A stretch of 44,643 nucleotides of DNA, taken from contig NZ_JADLQX010000044.1 of assembly GCF_015477605.1 (NCBI RefSeq), positions 1 to 44,643 of the forward strand. Direction: 5' to 3'. Source of the DNA: Nocardia amamiensis. Lineage in GTDB: Bacteria > Actinomycetota > Actinomycetes > Mycobacteriales > Mycobacteriaceae. The position numbers and the translations under genes are program-made. A model generated the notes under the pieces. It worked only from the letters and a program-made list of their open reading frames with translations, was not told the DNA's origin and did no database searches. Below, piece after piece: positions 23,649 through 31,664 of the stretch. Within the stretch, counting starts at the first letter, position 1; every line of letters starts with the position of its first letter.

Positions 23649-25234
23649 GGGTGGGTCCTCGATTCAGGTGATGATGTGGCCGTGGTGGGCGTCCCGGCGC
23701 TCGTGTTGCTGGCTTGTGGATGCGGGAGCCGGCATTCATGTCGCGGCGGTCGGCGTACCTGGCCGCCGACGCGGACGGGAACGAGGTCGAGCGCGGGATC
23801 GCGGCGGGTCATGCGCGCGTAGGCGCGGGCGGTCGACGGCCACGGGGCAGTGATACGCCCGGCGGTGTCCTTGTACCAGCTGGGGCAGCCCGCGGTGGGC
23901 CAGACCGTGCGGGCGAGCGCGGCGTGCAGCCACATCGTGTAGCGGCGCGTGGCTTGCTCACTGACCTCGAGCGCAGCCGCGCCGGACTGCTCGCGCAACC
24001 GGATCGCCGCCGTAATGTAATGCAGCTGACGTTCTTTCATGTCGATGCTGCTGCCGGCAGAGTTGAAGGTGTTGGGTCCGGCGAGGATGAACCAATCGGG
24101 GAAGCCGCGCACTGCCACACCGAGGAAGGTTCCACCACCGTCGGCCCAGTGCTGGTGCAGGAGCTGTCCGCCCCGGCCGGAGACAACCATCGGAGCCAGA
24201 AACTGTGTGGCGGTGAACCCCGTGGCATAGACGATCACGTCCGCGTCATGGATGATGTCGTCGGTGGTGCGGATCCCGGTGGCGGTGACACTGCGGATAG
24301 GTGTGGTGATCAGCTCGACGTTGTCTCTGCCGAAAGCCCGACAGTAGTTGCTGGACAGGAGAATTCGTTTCGCGCCGATCGGGTGGGTGGGAGTCAGCGC
24401 AGCCCGTAGCTGCCGGTCACGGACCTGCCAGAACAAGTGGGCGCGGGCGGCGAATTCGGCGGGGCGCGCCGACCAGCCGCCGGTCATGATCGGCGCCAGC
24501 ACCAGATCCGCGGCGTAATAGACGGCCGCGCGATACACCGTGTGCGCCAGAGGTATTCGCTGCAAGAGCCAGCGGGTGGCACGCCCGAATCGGGCGCGGG
24601 GTTTGGGCAGCACCCACGTCGGGGTGCGTTGATAGACCTGCACCTGCGCCGCGGTGGCGGCCAGTTCTGGGATCAGCTGCACGGCGCTGGCGCCGGTGCC
24701 GATGACCGCGACCCGGCGGCCGGTCAGGTCTTGGCGGTGGTCCCATTGCGCGGAGTGGAACCAGGGGCCGGTGAAATCGTCGCGGCCGGGGATGTCGGGT
24801 AGATAGCGACGATGCAGCATTCCGGTGGCGCAGATGACGATCTCGGCGCGGATGATCTGTCCGGTGGCGGTGACGAGGGTCCAGCCGCCGTGGTCTTCGT
24901 CGAAAGAGGCTGACGCGATGGCGGTGTTGAACCGCAGATGCGGATCCAGCCCCTGGTCGTGGGCGACCTGGTGCAGGTAGTCGAGGGTGTCCGCGCCGCC
25001 GGGGTAGCGCACATCGCCGTGATAGGGTTGCGCGGTCAACGAATACAGATGTGCGGGGACATCGCAATTGCATCCCGGGTAAGTGTTTTCGCGCCAGACG
25101 CCGCCGAGATCGTGGGCTTCTTCGAATATCAGGAAATCGTTGATGTGTTCGCGCTTGAGCGCGATGCCCGCCGCCAACCCGCCGAACCCGGCGCCGATGA
25201 CGGCGACCTTGATCTGTGTGTTTGTTGAATCCAT
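23645..25234 (-). CDS. Baeyer-Villiger-type flavin monooxygenase
   Basis: 529 residues, NAD(P)H- and FAD-dependent. FAD site VAVIGAGFGGLAAGIALK (about 10-27), the BVMO-type context GGVWRENTYPGCNCDVPAHL, the fingerprint FTGPWFHSAQWDH (F-x-G-x-x-x-H-x-x-x-W-D) at about 155-167, and the second dinucleotide site VAVIGTGASAVQLIPELA. It would insert oxygen next to a ketone to give an ester, or oxidise a heteroatom. The start is supported by GGTGAGG before the ATG. 233 bp separate it from the cyclopropane synthase gene; the gap holds no credible gene. In mycobacteria an enzyme of this class makes wax-ester mycolates from ketomycolates, which is one possible role here (inference). Confidence 0.85.
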   Translation of the reverse strand: MDSTNTQIKVAVIGAGFGGLAAGIALKREHINDFLIFEEAHDLGGVWRENTYPGCNCDVPAHLYSLTAQPYHGDVRYPGGADTLDYLHQVAHDQGLDPHLRFNTAIASASFDEDHGGWTLVTATGQIIRAEIVICATGMLHRRYLPDIPGRDDFTGPWFHSAQWDHRQDLTGRRVAVIGTGASAVQLIPELAATAAQVQVYQRTPTWVLPKPRARFGRATRWLLQRIPLAHTVYRAAVYYAADLVLAPIMTGGWSARPAEFAARAHLFWQVRDRQLRAALTPTHPIGAKRILLSSNYCRAFGRDNVELITTPIRSVTATGIRTTDDIIHDADVIVYATGFTATQFLAPMVVSGRGGQLLHQHWADGGGTFLGVAVRGFPDWFILAGPNTFNSAGSSIDMKERQLHYITAAIRLREQSGAAALEVSEQATRRYTMWLHAALARTVWPTAGCPSWYKDTAGRITAPWPSTARAYARMTRRDPALDLVPVRVGGQVRRPPRHECRLPHPQASNTSAGTPTTATSSPESRTHP

Positions 25235-25467
25235 GCTGTTGCCTCACCGCATCAGCTGTCGATACCCGCTCCAGCCGTGATCGATTGATGTGCTGTGTGA
25301 CGGGAACACCCCGCACCCATGACCCCCGAATTAGCCTCGGACCGCCGCTGCGGCCGCGTCCGTGGGCATGATCACCAGCCTCCTCAAGGAGGATGCTGAG
25401 CGCGCGCTACCGGTGCTGGCGGGCATCGCGCCTAGCCCCCACCGCTGGGCCATACAAGAGTTCGCTG

Positions 25468-26820
25468 TCACAGGGTTGCCTTTCCGTTGCGGTCCCACCA
25501 CTGGTTCAGCGGTATCGGGGTACCGGTGCGGTCGGGGCGCACCGCCAGCACCTGGTGGCATTGGACGTAGCCGCCTTCCATCCGCAGCCGTCCACCGGCG
25601 AACAACAGGGCATGCGCGCGGGCGGTGGGTGCACCGACCAGGGCGACGGCCTGGTCCCAGTGCGCGGCCAGCGCCGCGGACCAGTCGCGTAGCGTCAGCG
25701 CGTAGTGGCTGCGCAGATTCTCGGCGTGGATGACCTCGAGGCCTGCGTCGTGGATGCCGCTGATGATCCGGCCGGGGGCGGCGAGTTCGCCGTCGGGGAA
25801 CAGGTACCGGTCAGTGAACGCGCTACCGCGGGCCGCGGCCCGGGTGTCGGGGCGGGTGACGCAGTGGTTGATCAGCCGTCCACCCGCAGCGAGCGTGCGG
25901 CGGATGAACCCGAAGTAGCGGCCGTACTCTGACAGACCGATGTGCTCGGTCACCCCCATCGAGGTGATCGCGTCGAACCCGACCTCGCGGATATCGCGGT
26001 AGTCGCCGTGGCGGACCTCCGCCAGCCCCGCCAGCCCTTCAGTGGTGATCGCTTCGCGCGCCCACTGTGCTTGTTCACGGGAGAGGGTGACTCCGAGGGC
26101 GTGCACGCCGCGACGCGCGCAGTAGCGCACGAATGACCCCCAGCCGCAACCGATATCCAGCACCCGATCCCCAGGGCGAAGCGCAAGCTTGTCGAAGATC
26201 AGCCGCATCTTGTTGTCTTGCGCCACATCCAGCGACGCGGACTCGTGGGGATACACCGCGCAGGTGTAGACCATGCTGGGACCCAGCAGCAGCCGGTAGA
26301 ACGCGGCGGGCAGGTCGTAGTGATGAGCGACCGCGGCCGCATCGCGGGCGCGAGAATGCGCCGACCCCAGTATGTTTCGCCGCCACCGCGGCGGTGCCTC
26401 CAGTCCGGGCGGCGCGACGGGGATCAGGGTTCGCCAGCCGATACCCGCGGCGATCCGCGCCAGTTCCCGCGCGGGTGGTCGCGTGAATTTCAGGTCCCGC
26501 ACCAGCACCGCCAGCAGCCGGTAGGGGTCGCCGTCGGGCACCCCCATCGGTCGCAGGTCGCCGGCGATGTAGGCGCGCACCAACCCCAGCTCCCCCGGCG
26601 CGGTCGCCAGATACGTCAACCCACGCGGATTGGCCAGATGCAGCCCGATCGAGGAGTCGGCGGGTCCGGTCGCTGACCCGTCGTAGGCGGTGATCCGCAC
26701 CGGGAGCGGCCCGGCGGTGAACCGGGTCGCGATCTGAGCCACGCTCAACCCGGCATGCCGCCCCGACCGCAGCGGCGGTGGTGGTGTCGGCGCAGTGGTG
26801 TGGGTGTGATCGAGGCTCAT
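25468..26820 (-). CDS. Cyclopropane-fatty-acyl-phospholipid synthase-like methyltransferase
   Basis: 450 residues from the ATG at 26820 (ATGA overlap). The class I SAM fold is clear: VLDIGCGWGSFVRYCARRGV for SAM binding, preceded by HYDLPAAFYRLLLGPSMVYT and SLDVAQDNKMRLIFDKLALR, which are diagnostic of the CFA/CmaA family, then TSMGVTEHIGLSEYGRYFGF. The N-terminal ~120 residues carry the extra lipid-binding domain of CFA/UfaA1-type enzymes. Likely reaction: transfer of methyl from SAM to the double bond of a membrane acyl chain, giving a cyclopropane or a methyl branch. First of three consecutive lipid enzymes. Confidence 0.88.
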   Translation of the reverse strand: MSLDHTHTTAPTPPPPLRSGRHAGLSVAQIATRFTAGPLPVRITAYDGSATGPADSSIGLHLANPRGLTYLATAPGELGLVRAYIAGDLRPMGVPDGDPYRLLAVLVRDLKFTRPPARELARIAAGIGWRTLIPVAPPGLEAPPRWRRNILGSAHSRARDAAAVAHHYDLPAAFYRLLLGPSMVYTCAVYPHESASLDVAQDNKMRLIFDKLALRPGDRVLDIGCGWGSFVRYCARRGVHALGVTLSREQAQWAREAITTEGLAGLAEVRHGDYRDIREVGFDAITSMGVTEHIGLSEYGRYFGFIRRTLAAGGRLINHCVTRPDTRAAARGSAFTDRYLFPDGELAAPGRIISGIHDAGLEVIHAENLRSHYALTLRDWSAALAAHWDQAVALVGAPTARAHALLFAGGRLRMEGGYVQCHQVLAVRPDRTGTPIPLNQWWDRNGKATL

Positions 26821-27974
26821 GAGGCCTCCGACCGGGTGGGGCTCGCGGGCTGCTGATCCGGGTGGTGGCGCCGGGTCGGGCGTGCGCGCCGCGGTGACGG
26901 CAACCACACATCCAGCATCGCTTGCGGTGCATCGCCACGGGTCAGCACCGTCCAGCGGGCCTGGACCATCATCCAGTCCGCGTCGCCGGCCCAGCGCATC
27001 CGCCAGTGGCAGCGGGCAAATTCCACGCCGCCGAGCAGCTGTGCCCGCAGCACAGCCAACCCGCCGAGGTCCTCGGGATGGATGGTCGGGACCTCCTGCA
27101 GCCAACGATCCAGCGGCGGCGGTCCTTGGGAGATCCATTCGTGCACAAGCCCGGTCCGCAGATCCAGTAAACCGATCGCGTGCTGGACGGGGATGGGCAC
27201 AGTACGGATCAGCCGTGTCGTCATTCCGGGGGCCGGTGGCGGATGCGCGGCACTGATGTCGGCCACGACCGCACGGACGGCGCGGTCACGGCCGACACCT
27301 GTGCCGTACGCGGCGATCGACAACTGCCGCCGCGCCTGACTCATCACTCCAGCAGTGACCGCTGTGCCCGACCATATCCGCGGCTCGCTGCTGTCGCCGA
27401 ACAGCCGGAGAAACCCGGCCCGGTCGTCGAACCGCTCGACGTGCCGCATCAGATCCGGCAACGTGCGGGTGGCCGCACGTACGGAATCGCTGTCGAGCTG
27501 CCGCTCCAGCTCGGCGGTGGTGGACACGAACCCGCCGCCTGCCGCGGTCCAGATCAGCGCACCGACTTCCGGCCGCAGCGGCACCGCGCTACCACGCGGA
27601 CCCGCCCACAACTGCACCGCCCACACCTGCTGCCTGGGCCCCAGCACGGGGACAGCGAACACGCGCATCCCCGCACCGGACGGGGTGTAGATCGACCGTA
27701 CTTGCGGTTCGCGGCTGCTGACGGTCTGCTCGATGATCGCCGGGAGATGCTGCGCGACCGTGGCGCTGCCCGCCAGACGGGTGCGGGAGAGGCGAGTGAA
27801 CCGTTTGGGATGCGCCCCCTCGGCCACCACCCACCGCGGCGCGCTCTCACCGAGGGTCTCCACCAGCACCCACGCCGCGCTCTCCCCCGCCGGTTGGCCA
27901 CGCGGCACCGAATTCGTTGTCGGGGTGACAATGTCGGCTTCTGGGGCCTGATCGGGGCCATCCGGGATGCTCAT
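26817..27974 (-). CDS. PAS/GAF-like sensor protein (Rv3651-like)
   Basis: 385 residues, soluble. An N-terminal module (WVLVETLGESAPRWVVAEGA) is followed by a GAF-like middle with ARRQLSIAAYGTGVGRDRAV before a PAS-like module (ISQGPPPLDRWLQEVPTIHP, then strands WRMRWAGDADWMMVQARWTV). The order and tone resemble the mycobacterial PAS-GAF-PAS protein Rv3651; this is from memory of the architecture, not a search. No output domain is attached, so it would act by protein contact. It overlaps both neighbours by ATGA and thus lies between the small membrane proteins and the lipid enzymes; a signal-responsive role for that trio is inferred. Confidence 0.6.
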   Translation of the reverse strand: MSIPDGPDQAPEADIVTPTTNSVPRGQPAGESAAWVLVETLGESAPRWVVAEGAHPKRFTRLSRTRLAGSATVAQHLPAIIEQTVSSREPQVRSIYTPSGAGMRVFAVPVLGPRQQVWAVQLWAGPRGSAVPLRPEVGALIWTAAGGGFVSTTAELERQLDSDSVRAATRTLPDLMRHVERFDDRAGFLRLFGDSSEPRIWSGTAVTAGVMSQARRQLSIAAYGTGVGRDRAVRAVVADISAAHPPPAPGMTTRLIRTVPIPVQHAIGLLDLRTGLVHEWISQGPPPLDRWLQEVPTIHPEDLGGLAVLRAQLLGGVEFARCHWRMRWAGDADWMMVQARWTVLTRGDAPQAMLDVWLPSPRRARPTRRHHPDQQPASPTRSEAS

Positions 27975-28114
27975 CGGCGCCGGCTCCCGTGCAGACGAAC
28001 GCGGTCGCGGGCTTCGGTGCGGGGTTGATGCCCGCCGGCAACGAGCGCCACATTCACCACCACGACCGTGCTTGCCGCGATCGCGCCTGGATACAGCACG
28101 CCGGGCACGCCCAT
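27971..28114 (-). CDS. 47-residue single-pass membrane protein
   Basis: ATG at 28114, TGA overlapping the next ATG (ATGA). MGVPGVLYPGAIAASTVVVV is part of one hydrophobic helix (about 8-27), followed by a strongly basic tail (RTEARDRVRLHGSRRR). The start shares one base with the preceding stop (TGATG). Two more tiny coupled membrane genes stand directly upstream. Function unknown. Confidence 0.6.
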   Translation of the reverse strand: MGVPGVLYPGAIAASTVVVVNVALVAGGHQPRTEARDRVRLHGSRRR

Positions 28115-28260
28115 CACGTCGTCACCTCGCCTCGAGGTGCCGTCCCGCGTGTCTCCGTGGGTACGGCAGCCGGGGGTGTCGAGGCGGCGACAGCGATCGC
28201 GCAGTTGATGCTCACCGCCGCGACCGGCAACGCGGCCAGAATCAGCACATCCGCACTCAC
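28114..28260 (-). CDS. 48-residue hydrophobic small protein
   Basis: GTG at 28260 in a GTGA overlap with the gene before it; stop shared as TGATG with the gene after it. One hydrophobic segment at the N-terminus (VLILAALPVAAVSINCAIAV, about 5-24), then a Pro/Thr-rich polar tail. The composition would also fit a short signal peptide plus mature peptide. Confidence 0.55.
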   Translation of the reverse strand: MSADVLILAALPVAAVSINCAIAVAASTPPAAVPTETRGTAPRGEVTT

Positions 28261-28532
28261 CTGTTCACCCCCATCGGCACACCCGTCTCGGGCCACAGCA
28301 GGCAACCGATTCCGCCGACGCATCCGTTGCTCTCGTCGGGGACCGTGGCGGGCATGAGCATCACCGTGTCGGTTCGGCACCCCACCGGCTCGGCTGCCGG
28401 CGACCAGAACGCCGCCCACCCCACTGCGACCACCGCGACGACCGAAGCGACGGCGGCGAGCACACTCAGCGCCGTCCACCGTCGCCTCAACGGTGCAGCG
28501 GCGATACTCGGATCGGTAATCTCATCAGGCAT
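28257..28532 (-). CDS. 91-residue membrane-anchored protein with extracytoplasmic Cys residues
   Basis: ATG at 28532 overlapping the previous TAA by one base (TAATG). A basic stretch (LRRRW) precedes one helix (about 20-44: ALSVLAAVASVVAVVAVGWA). The outer part contains three Cys (VGCRTD, NGCVGGIGCLL), possibly disulfide-bonded. It ends in a GTGA overlap. Related in style, not in sequence, to the two small proteins that follow. Confidence 0.65.
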   Translation of the reverse strand: MPDEITDPSIAAAPLRRRWTALSVLAAVASVVAVVAVGWAAFWSPAAEPVGCRTDTVMLMPATVPDESNGCVGGIGCLLWPETGVPMGVNR

Positions 28533-28999
28533 TACGCTCTCCTGCTCTGGCTGGCGTTGCGGCGCGCACCGAGGATCGCGGTGAGCCGACCCCAGCGTCG
28601 CGGCGTTGTGCGGCGTGCCGGGGGCATGAGCCGATCACGGGCGTGGGTCAGACCCACCACGGCGGCGCCGTCGTCGAGGCTGGAAATGTGGACGGCCATC
28701 AGGTCGGTGATCCCGGCGGCCGACAGCTGCGCCTGTAGCGCGTCCAAGTGGGTCAGGATCGGACCCAGAGCCCGCGGGGTCCCGACCACGATCACCACCG
28801 CCGTGCTCGCCTGCCGCGCGGCCGCGGTGATCGCGGAGAACTCCAGCTCGCCACCGGCCTGCCACAGCACCGCCACCGAGCGACCCTCACGCAACAGAAC
28901 GATCACAACACCACCGGCGCTGGCCTGCGCGGCGTCGATCACCGCGCGCGCGGAGTGCACCGCGGCTGCGATCGTGTCGGTCCCGTGGTAGCCGGACAT
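28532..28999 (-). CDS. Hypothetical alpha/beta protein
   Basis: 155 residues, no membrane segment. Alternating strand/helix blocks (GGVVIVLLREGRSVAVLW, STAVVIVVGTPRALGPILTH, LQAQLSAAGITDLMAVHISS) recall the first half of DUF4192-type proteins, but I am not confident of that. The tail is very basic (ARRTTPRRWGRLTAILGARR). It lies 4 bp behind the 331-residue gene. Confidence 0.6.
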   Translation of the reverse strand: MSGYHGTDTIAAAVHSARAVIDAAQASAGGVVIVLLREGRSVAVLWQAGGELEFSAITAAARQASTAVVIVVGTPRALGPILTHLDALQAQLSAAGITDLMAVHISSLDDGAAVVGLTHARDRLMPPARRTTPRRWGRLTAILGARRNASQSRRA

Positions 29000-29003
29000 C
29001 GCA

Positions 29004-29999
29004 CTACCCGACCGAACCGTCGTCCTCGCGCGGCAGCGAATCGAGCTGCTCGTGCAGTTGGCGTTCGACGTCGTGCAGCGGCGTCAGCGCTTTCTCCGTC
29101 AGTCTTATCGCGCCGCCCAGCCAGCCGCGACGGCGATAGCTCTTCGCGATACTCATCACCGATGCGGTGAGCTTCCCGGCCAGCAGCGCCTCGCACTCCA
29201 CATCGCGCGCGCGACTGGACTGCTGGGCCAGCACATAGGCTGTGCGCGCCAAACCCGGCGCGGGAACCTCACCGTGTTGCGGGCGACGACGGGCACCTGC
29301 CATCCACGCCGAATGCGCCAGCTGCTCCGACGCGGCAGCCAACGGGCCACCGGAGCCGGGTTCGGTGCGCAACGACCAGATCGCCAGCACCCCGGCGACC
29401 CGTCCCGCTGCCCACTGCCAGCTGTGATGGTCCCAGTCATCCAGCCCCTGCAGCCAGTCGTGGAAGGCCGAGGCATCCGCGACCGCGCGCCGCCACATCA
29501 CCGCAGAGGTCAACACCACCGATTCCCGCTGCCACCGGCCGAGGATGCCGACCTGCCGCCACTCGGCCGAGGCCTCCAGCCGAGCCTGATCACTGGTGTC
29601 CCATTCCAGGCGCAACTCGGCGAGCAGGCAATCCGAGCCGAGTTCGCGATCAGAGACTTCCGGGCCCATGTGCGCGGTCCGCGGATCCCGCAACCCATAC
29701 CCGACGACACTGTTATCCACCGCGCTCAGCCGGGGTTGCAGCATCACCTTCGGGGTCCGCAGCCGGCGCGCGAACTCGGCCTCCGAGCAGCTGGCGGCGG
29801 CCGCGGCCCGAACGATCCGGCGGATCAGATCGAATTCACCCGCCAAGCTCTCACGGCGTTCGATCCCGGCCAGCCCGTCCTCCGCGACAGGCAGATCCGC
29901 GGCGGGCAAACCCCACGTGGGCATCCCGTACAGGTCCAGCCAACCGCGCGTCGAGCGACCCTGATTCTGGTTGTGCGGTTGATCGCCGTGGGCACTCAT
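29004..29999 (-). CDS. Possible mobilization accessory protein
   Basis: 331 residues, soluble. IRRIVRAAAAASCSEAEFAR followed by RLRTPKVMLQPRLSAVDNSVVG matches, as I remember it, the pattern found in actinobacterial mobilization relaxases after the catalytic domain (FxxRLxxxGLxVRxR, then VxGYxV). The rest is helical with several Trp. The relaxase His triad and Tyr are absent, so it is not itself a relaxase. It overlaps the cutinase-fold gene by ATGA. A DNA-processing helper is the best guess; the assignment is tentative. Confidence 0.5.
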   Translation of the reverse strand: MSAHGDQPHNQNQGRSTRGWLDLYGMPTWGLPAADLPVAEDGLAGIERRESLAGEFDLIRRIVRAAAAASCSEAEFARRLRTPKVMLQPRLSAVDNSVVGYGLRDPRTAHMGPEVSDRELGSDCLLAELRLEWDTSDQARLEASAEWRQVGILGRWQRESVVLTSAVMWRRAVADASAFHDWLQGLDDWDHHSWQWAAGRVAGVLAIWSLRTEPGSGGPLAAASEQLAHSAWMAGARRRPQHGEVPAPGLARTAYVLAQQSSRARDVECEALLAGKLTASVMSIAKSYRRRGWLGGAIRLTEKALTPLHDVERQLHEQLDSLPREDDGSVG

Positions 30000-31252
30000 T
30001 GACCGGTCTCCGACAGGTCATGCGAGAGCGCGGCGAGCCAGTCCGCCGCCGCTTCGGTCTGTCCGTTGGCTGCGTATCCGGTGTGGGCGACGGGGACCGT
30101 CGCGTAATGCGCCCACGTGGCGGGGTTGAGCAGGTCCGCGTTGGCGGCAAGTTCCGCACCGATCGCAGCGCCGATCTGTCCGGCCAGACGGGGAATCTGC
30201 CCCAGCGGGTCCGCGGCGATCGCTGCGACGATTTGCGCCACCTTCTCCGCTGCGGCCTGCGTCTGCTCCGGTGACGCGGCGGGCGTGCGCGGATCGGCGG
30301 CATCGGCCAGCCGCTGCGAAACCGTCTCCGCCGGTGCGTAATTCACCTGGCCGTTTTCGACACTTACGTCCGAGAGCACCACCGTGTTGCTGGCCTCAGT
30401 CACTGTCTGGCCCCAGGCACCTGCCAGGCTCGAGGCAGCAGTCAGCGGATCACGCAGGTCCGCCTGGGCGGCGAGCCCTGCAGCGGTGCGCAGCGCAGCC
30501 GCGTGACCGGGTGCGTCACACGCCAGATCACCGGAAGCGCAGAACTCGCCTACCCTCCCTGCCAAGTCACCGAAATCAGTGCCGTTATCGGCGATGCCAC
30601 CGCTGGCCGGCACCGGCGCCAGCCGCACCTGCGAAGTGTGCGCACCGTCGGTGCCCGGGGGCGCGCTCGGCGACACCTGCCCCGGCCGGCCCGGAAGCTG
30701 CTGACCCCCGGCAGGCCGGGTCGGATCACTCAGCAACGCGACCCCGGCAACCCGATCTGCAGGCACCGGACCGACACCCGCGCCGACGTCTCGTGCGAAC
30801 TCCGAGATCACGGCCGCCCCACCGGAGAACCCTGCCGCGCCGATCTGCGTGTGCGGGCATTGGGCAACAACCTCGGCGGCGGTGGCATCCAAGCGGGCAC
30901 GCGCCTGGTCCGTCGACGCCGCAAACGGGTCGACCCCCGGCCCGGTGCCGATCACACCACCGAAACTCGCTGGGTAGGGAATGAGGACCCGATCCACGCT
31001 CGCGCCCTCGGCGAGCATTGGGCCGAATACATGGCCGAGCATCCCGGAATCGACACTCGGGGACGCTGTCGGCGAGGACTCCGAGGTCCCCTGCACACCC
31101 AACACCAGCAGCGCCGGACAGCCCGGCAACGGCACAGGCTCTTCTGCGGCCGCCGTTCCCGCGCCGGTCGCCATGACCGCCGCAGTCGTCACCGCGACCG
31201 CACCCCATGCGCCAGCCCGGGCGCTCCTACGACGGCGCCGATGCCTGCTCAC
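29996..31252 (-). CDS. Secreted cutinase-fold protein with an intact GxSxG
   Basis: 418 residues from the GTG at 31252; the frame upstream of it is low-quality. Signal peptide about 1-38 (basic SRHRRRRRSARAG, then AVAVTTAAVMATGAGTAAA). Fold blocks parallel those at 17306-18853: CPALLVLGVQGTSESSP, DATAAEVVAQCPHTQIGAAG, VAGVALLSDPTRPA, FCASGDLACDAPGHAAALRT. Here the elbow is GFSGG, keeping the serine, and the Asp after the third Cys (GDLACD) is present; a histidine follows in APGHAA. It may be a real esterase acting on mycomembrane lipids or on its own lipid ligand. It heads the accessory operon with a 35-residue membrane peptide upstream. Confidence 0.82.
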   Translation of the reverse strand: MSRHRRRRRSARAGAWGAVAVTTAAVMATGAGTAAAEEPVPLPGCPALLVLGVQGTSESSPTASPSVDSGMLGHVFGPMLAEGASVDRVLIPYPASFGGVIGTGPGVDPFAASTDQARARLDATAAEVVAQCPHTQIGAAGFSGGAAVISEFARDVGAGVGPVPADRVAGVALLSDPTRPAGGQQLPGRPGQVSPSAPPGTDGAHTSQVRLAPVPASGGIADNGTDFGDLAGRVGEFCASGDLACDAPGHAAALRTAAGLAAQADLRDPLTAASSLAGAWGQTVTEASNTVVLSDVSVENGQVNYAPAETVSQRLADAADPRTPAASPEQTQAAAEKVAQIVAAIAADPLGQIPRLAGQIGAAIGAELAANADLLNPATWAHYATVPVAHTGYAANGQTEAAADWLAALSHDLSETGQ

Positions 31253-31465
31253 GCGCCCACCCCCACACCAACGCTGCGGGCATCGCCGACTAGCGCAGCA
31301 GCACCAGCAGAGCAATCCATCCCACGCGCCGCCGGCATCAGGCCATGAACGCCAGCCAGCATCTTCCAGCCAGATCGAGCAAACAAGCGTCGCAACACAA
31401 TTCCTCTTTCGAAAGCCACAAGCATTGGTGGCGGGATCTACGCCGCATGTGTGATGACGTCTTCG

Positions 31466-31501
31466 CGGGTTCCCGGGCTCATCGTCGAGCCCGGAAACCC
31501 G
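31466..31501 (-). terminator. GC-rich stem-loop behind the 35-residue membrane peptide
   Basis: A 15-bp stem with one mismatch and loop ATCGTC, 55 bp past the stop at 31557 and 214 bp before the cutinase-fold gene. No T-tail, as is common for actinobacterial terminators. It could limit read-through from the micro-gene into the operon. Confidence 0.5.
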
Positions 31502-31556
31502 TGAGGACGCCCGAGACCCGGACCGCAGCGGCAAACGACCAGATCCCGTCTGACCG

Positions 31557-31664
31557 TCAGACCGGCAAGCCGAATGACCGCAGCAGGTTCAGCCCCCCGA
31601 TGAGGATCTGTATGCCGTTGTTGACGATGCTGGAAACGGTGTAGGCGAGCCCGAGAATGTCCAT
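31557..31664 (-). CDS. 35-residue membrane/amphipathic peptide
   Basis: ATG at 31664 with AAAGGAAATCC upstream, stop at 31557. The peptide begins MDILGLAYTVSSIVNNGIQI and ends in SFGLPV; hydrophobic residues recur every three to four positions, so it can form an amphipathic or membrane helix without a cleavable signal. Corynebacteriales make very short pore peptides of this general type (PorA/PorH), which is an analogy, not a homology claim. It is followed by a strong stem-loop. A type I toxin-like peptide is the other common reading of such an ORF. Confidence 0.55.
   Translation of the reverse strand: MDILGLAYTVSSIVNNGIQILIGGLNLLRSFGLPV

Noticed and set aside
25361..25400. CCTCCT/AGGAGG inverted repeat between the monooxygenase and cyclopropane synthase genes
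   Set aside because: Short (5-6 bp arms), no T-run, and it contains a chance Shine-Dalgarno-like sequence for a plus-strand frame that is a shadow of the synthase gene.
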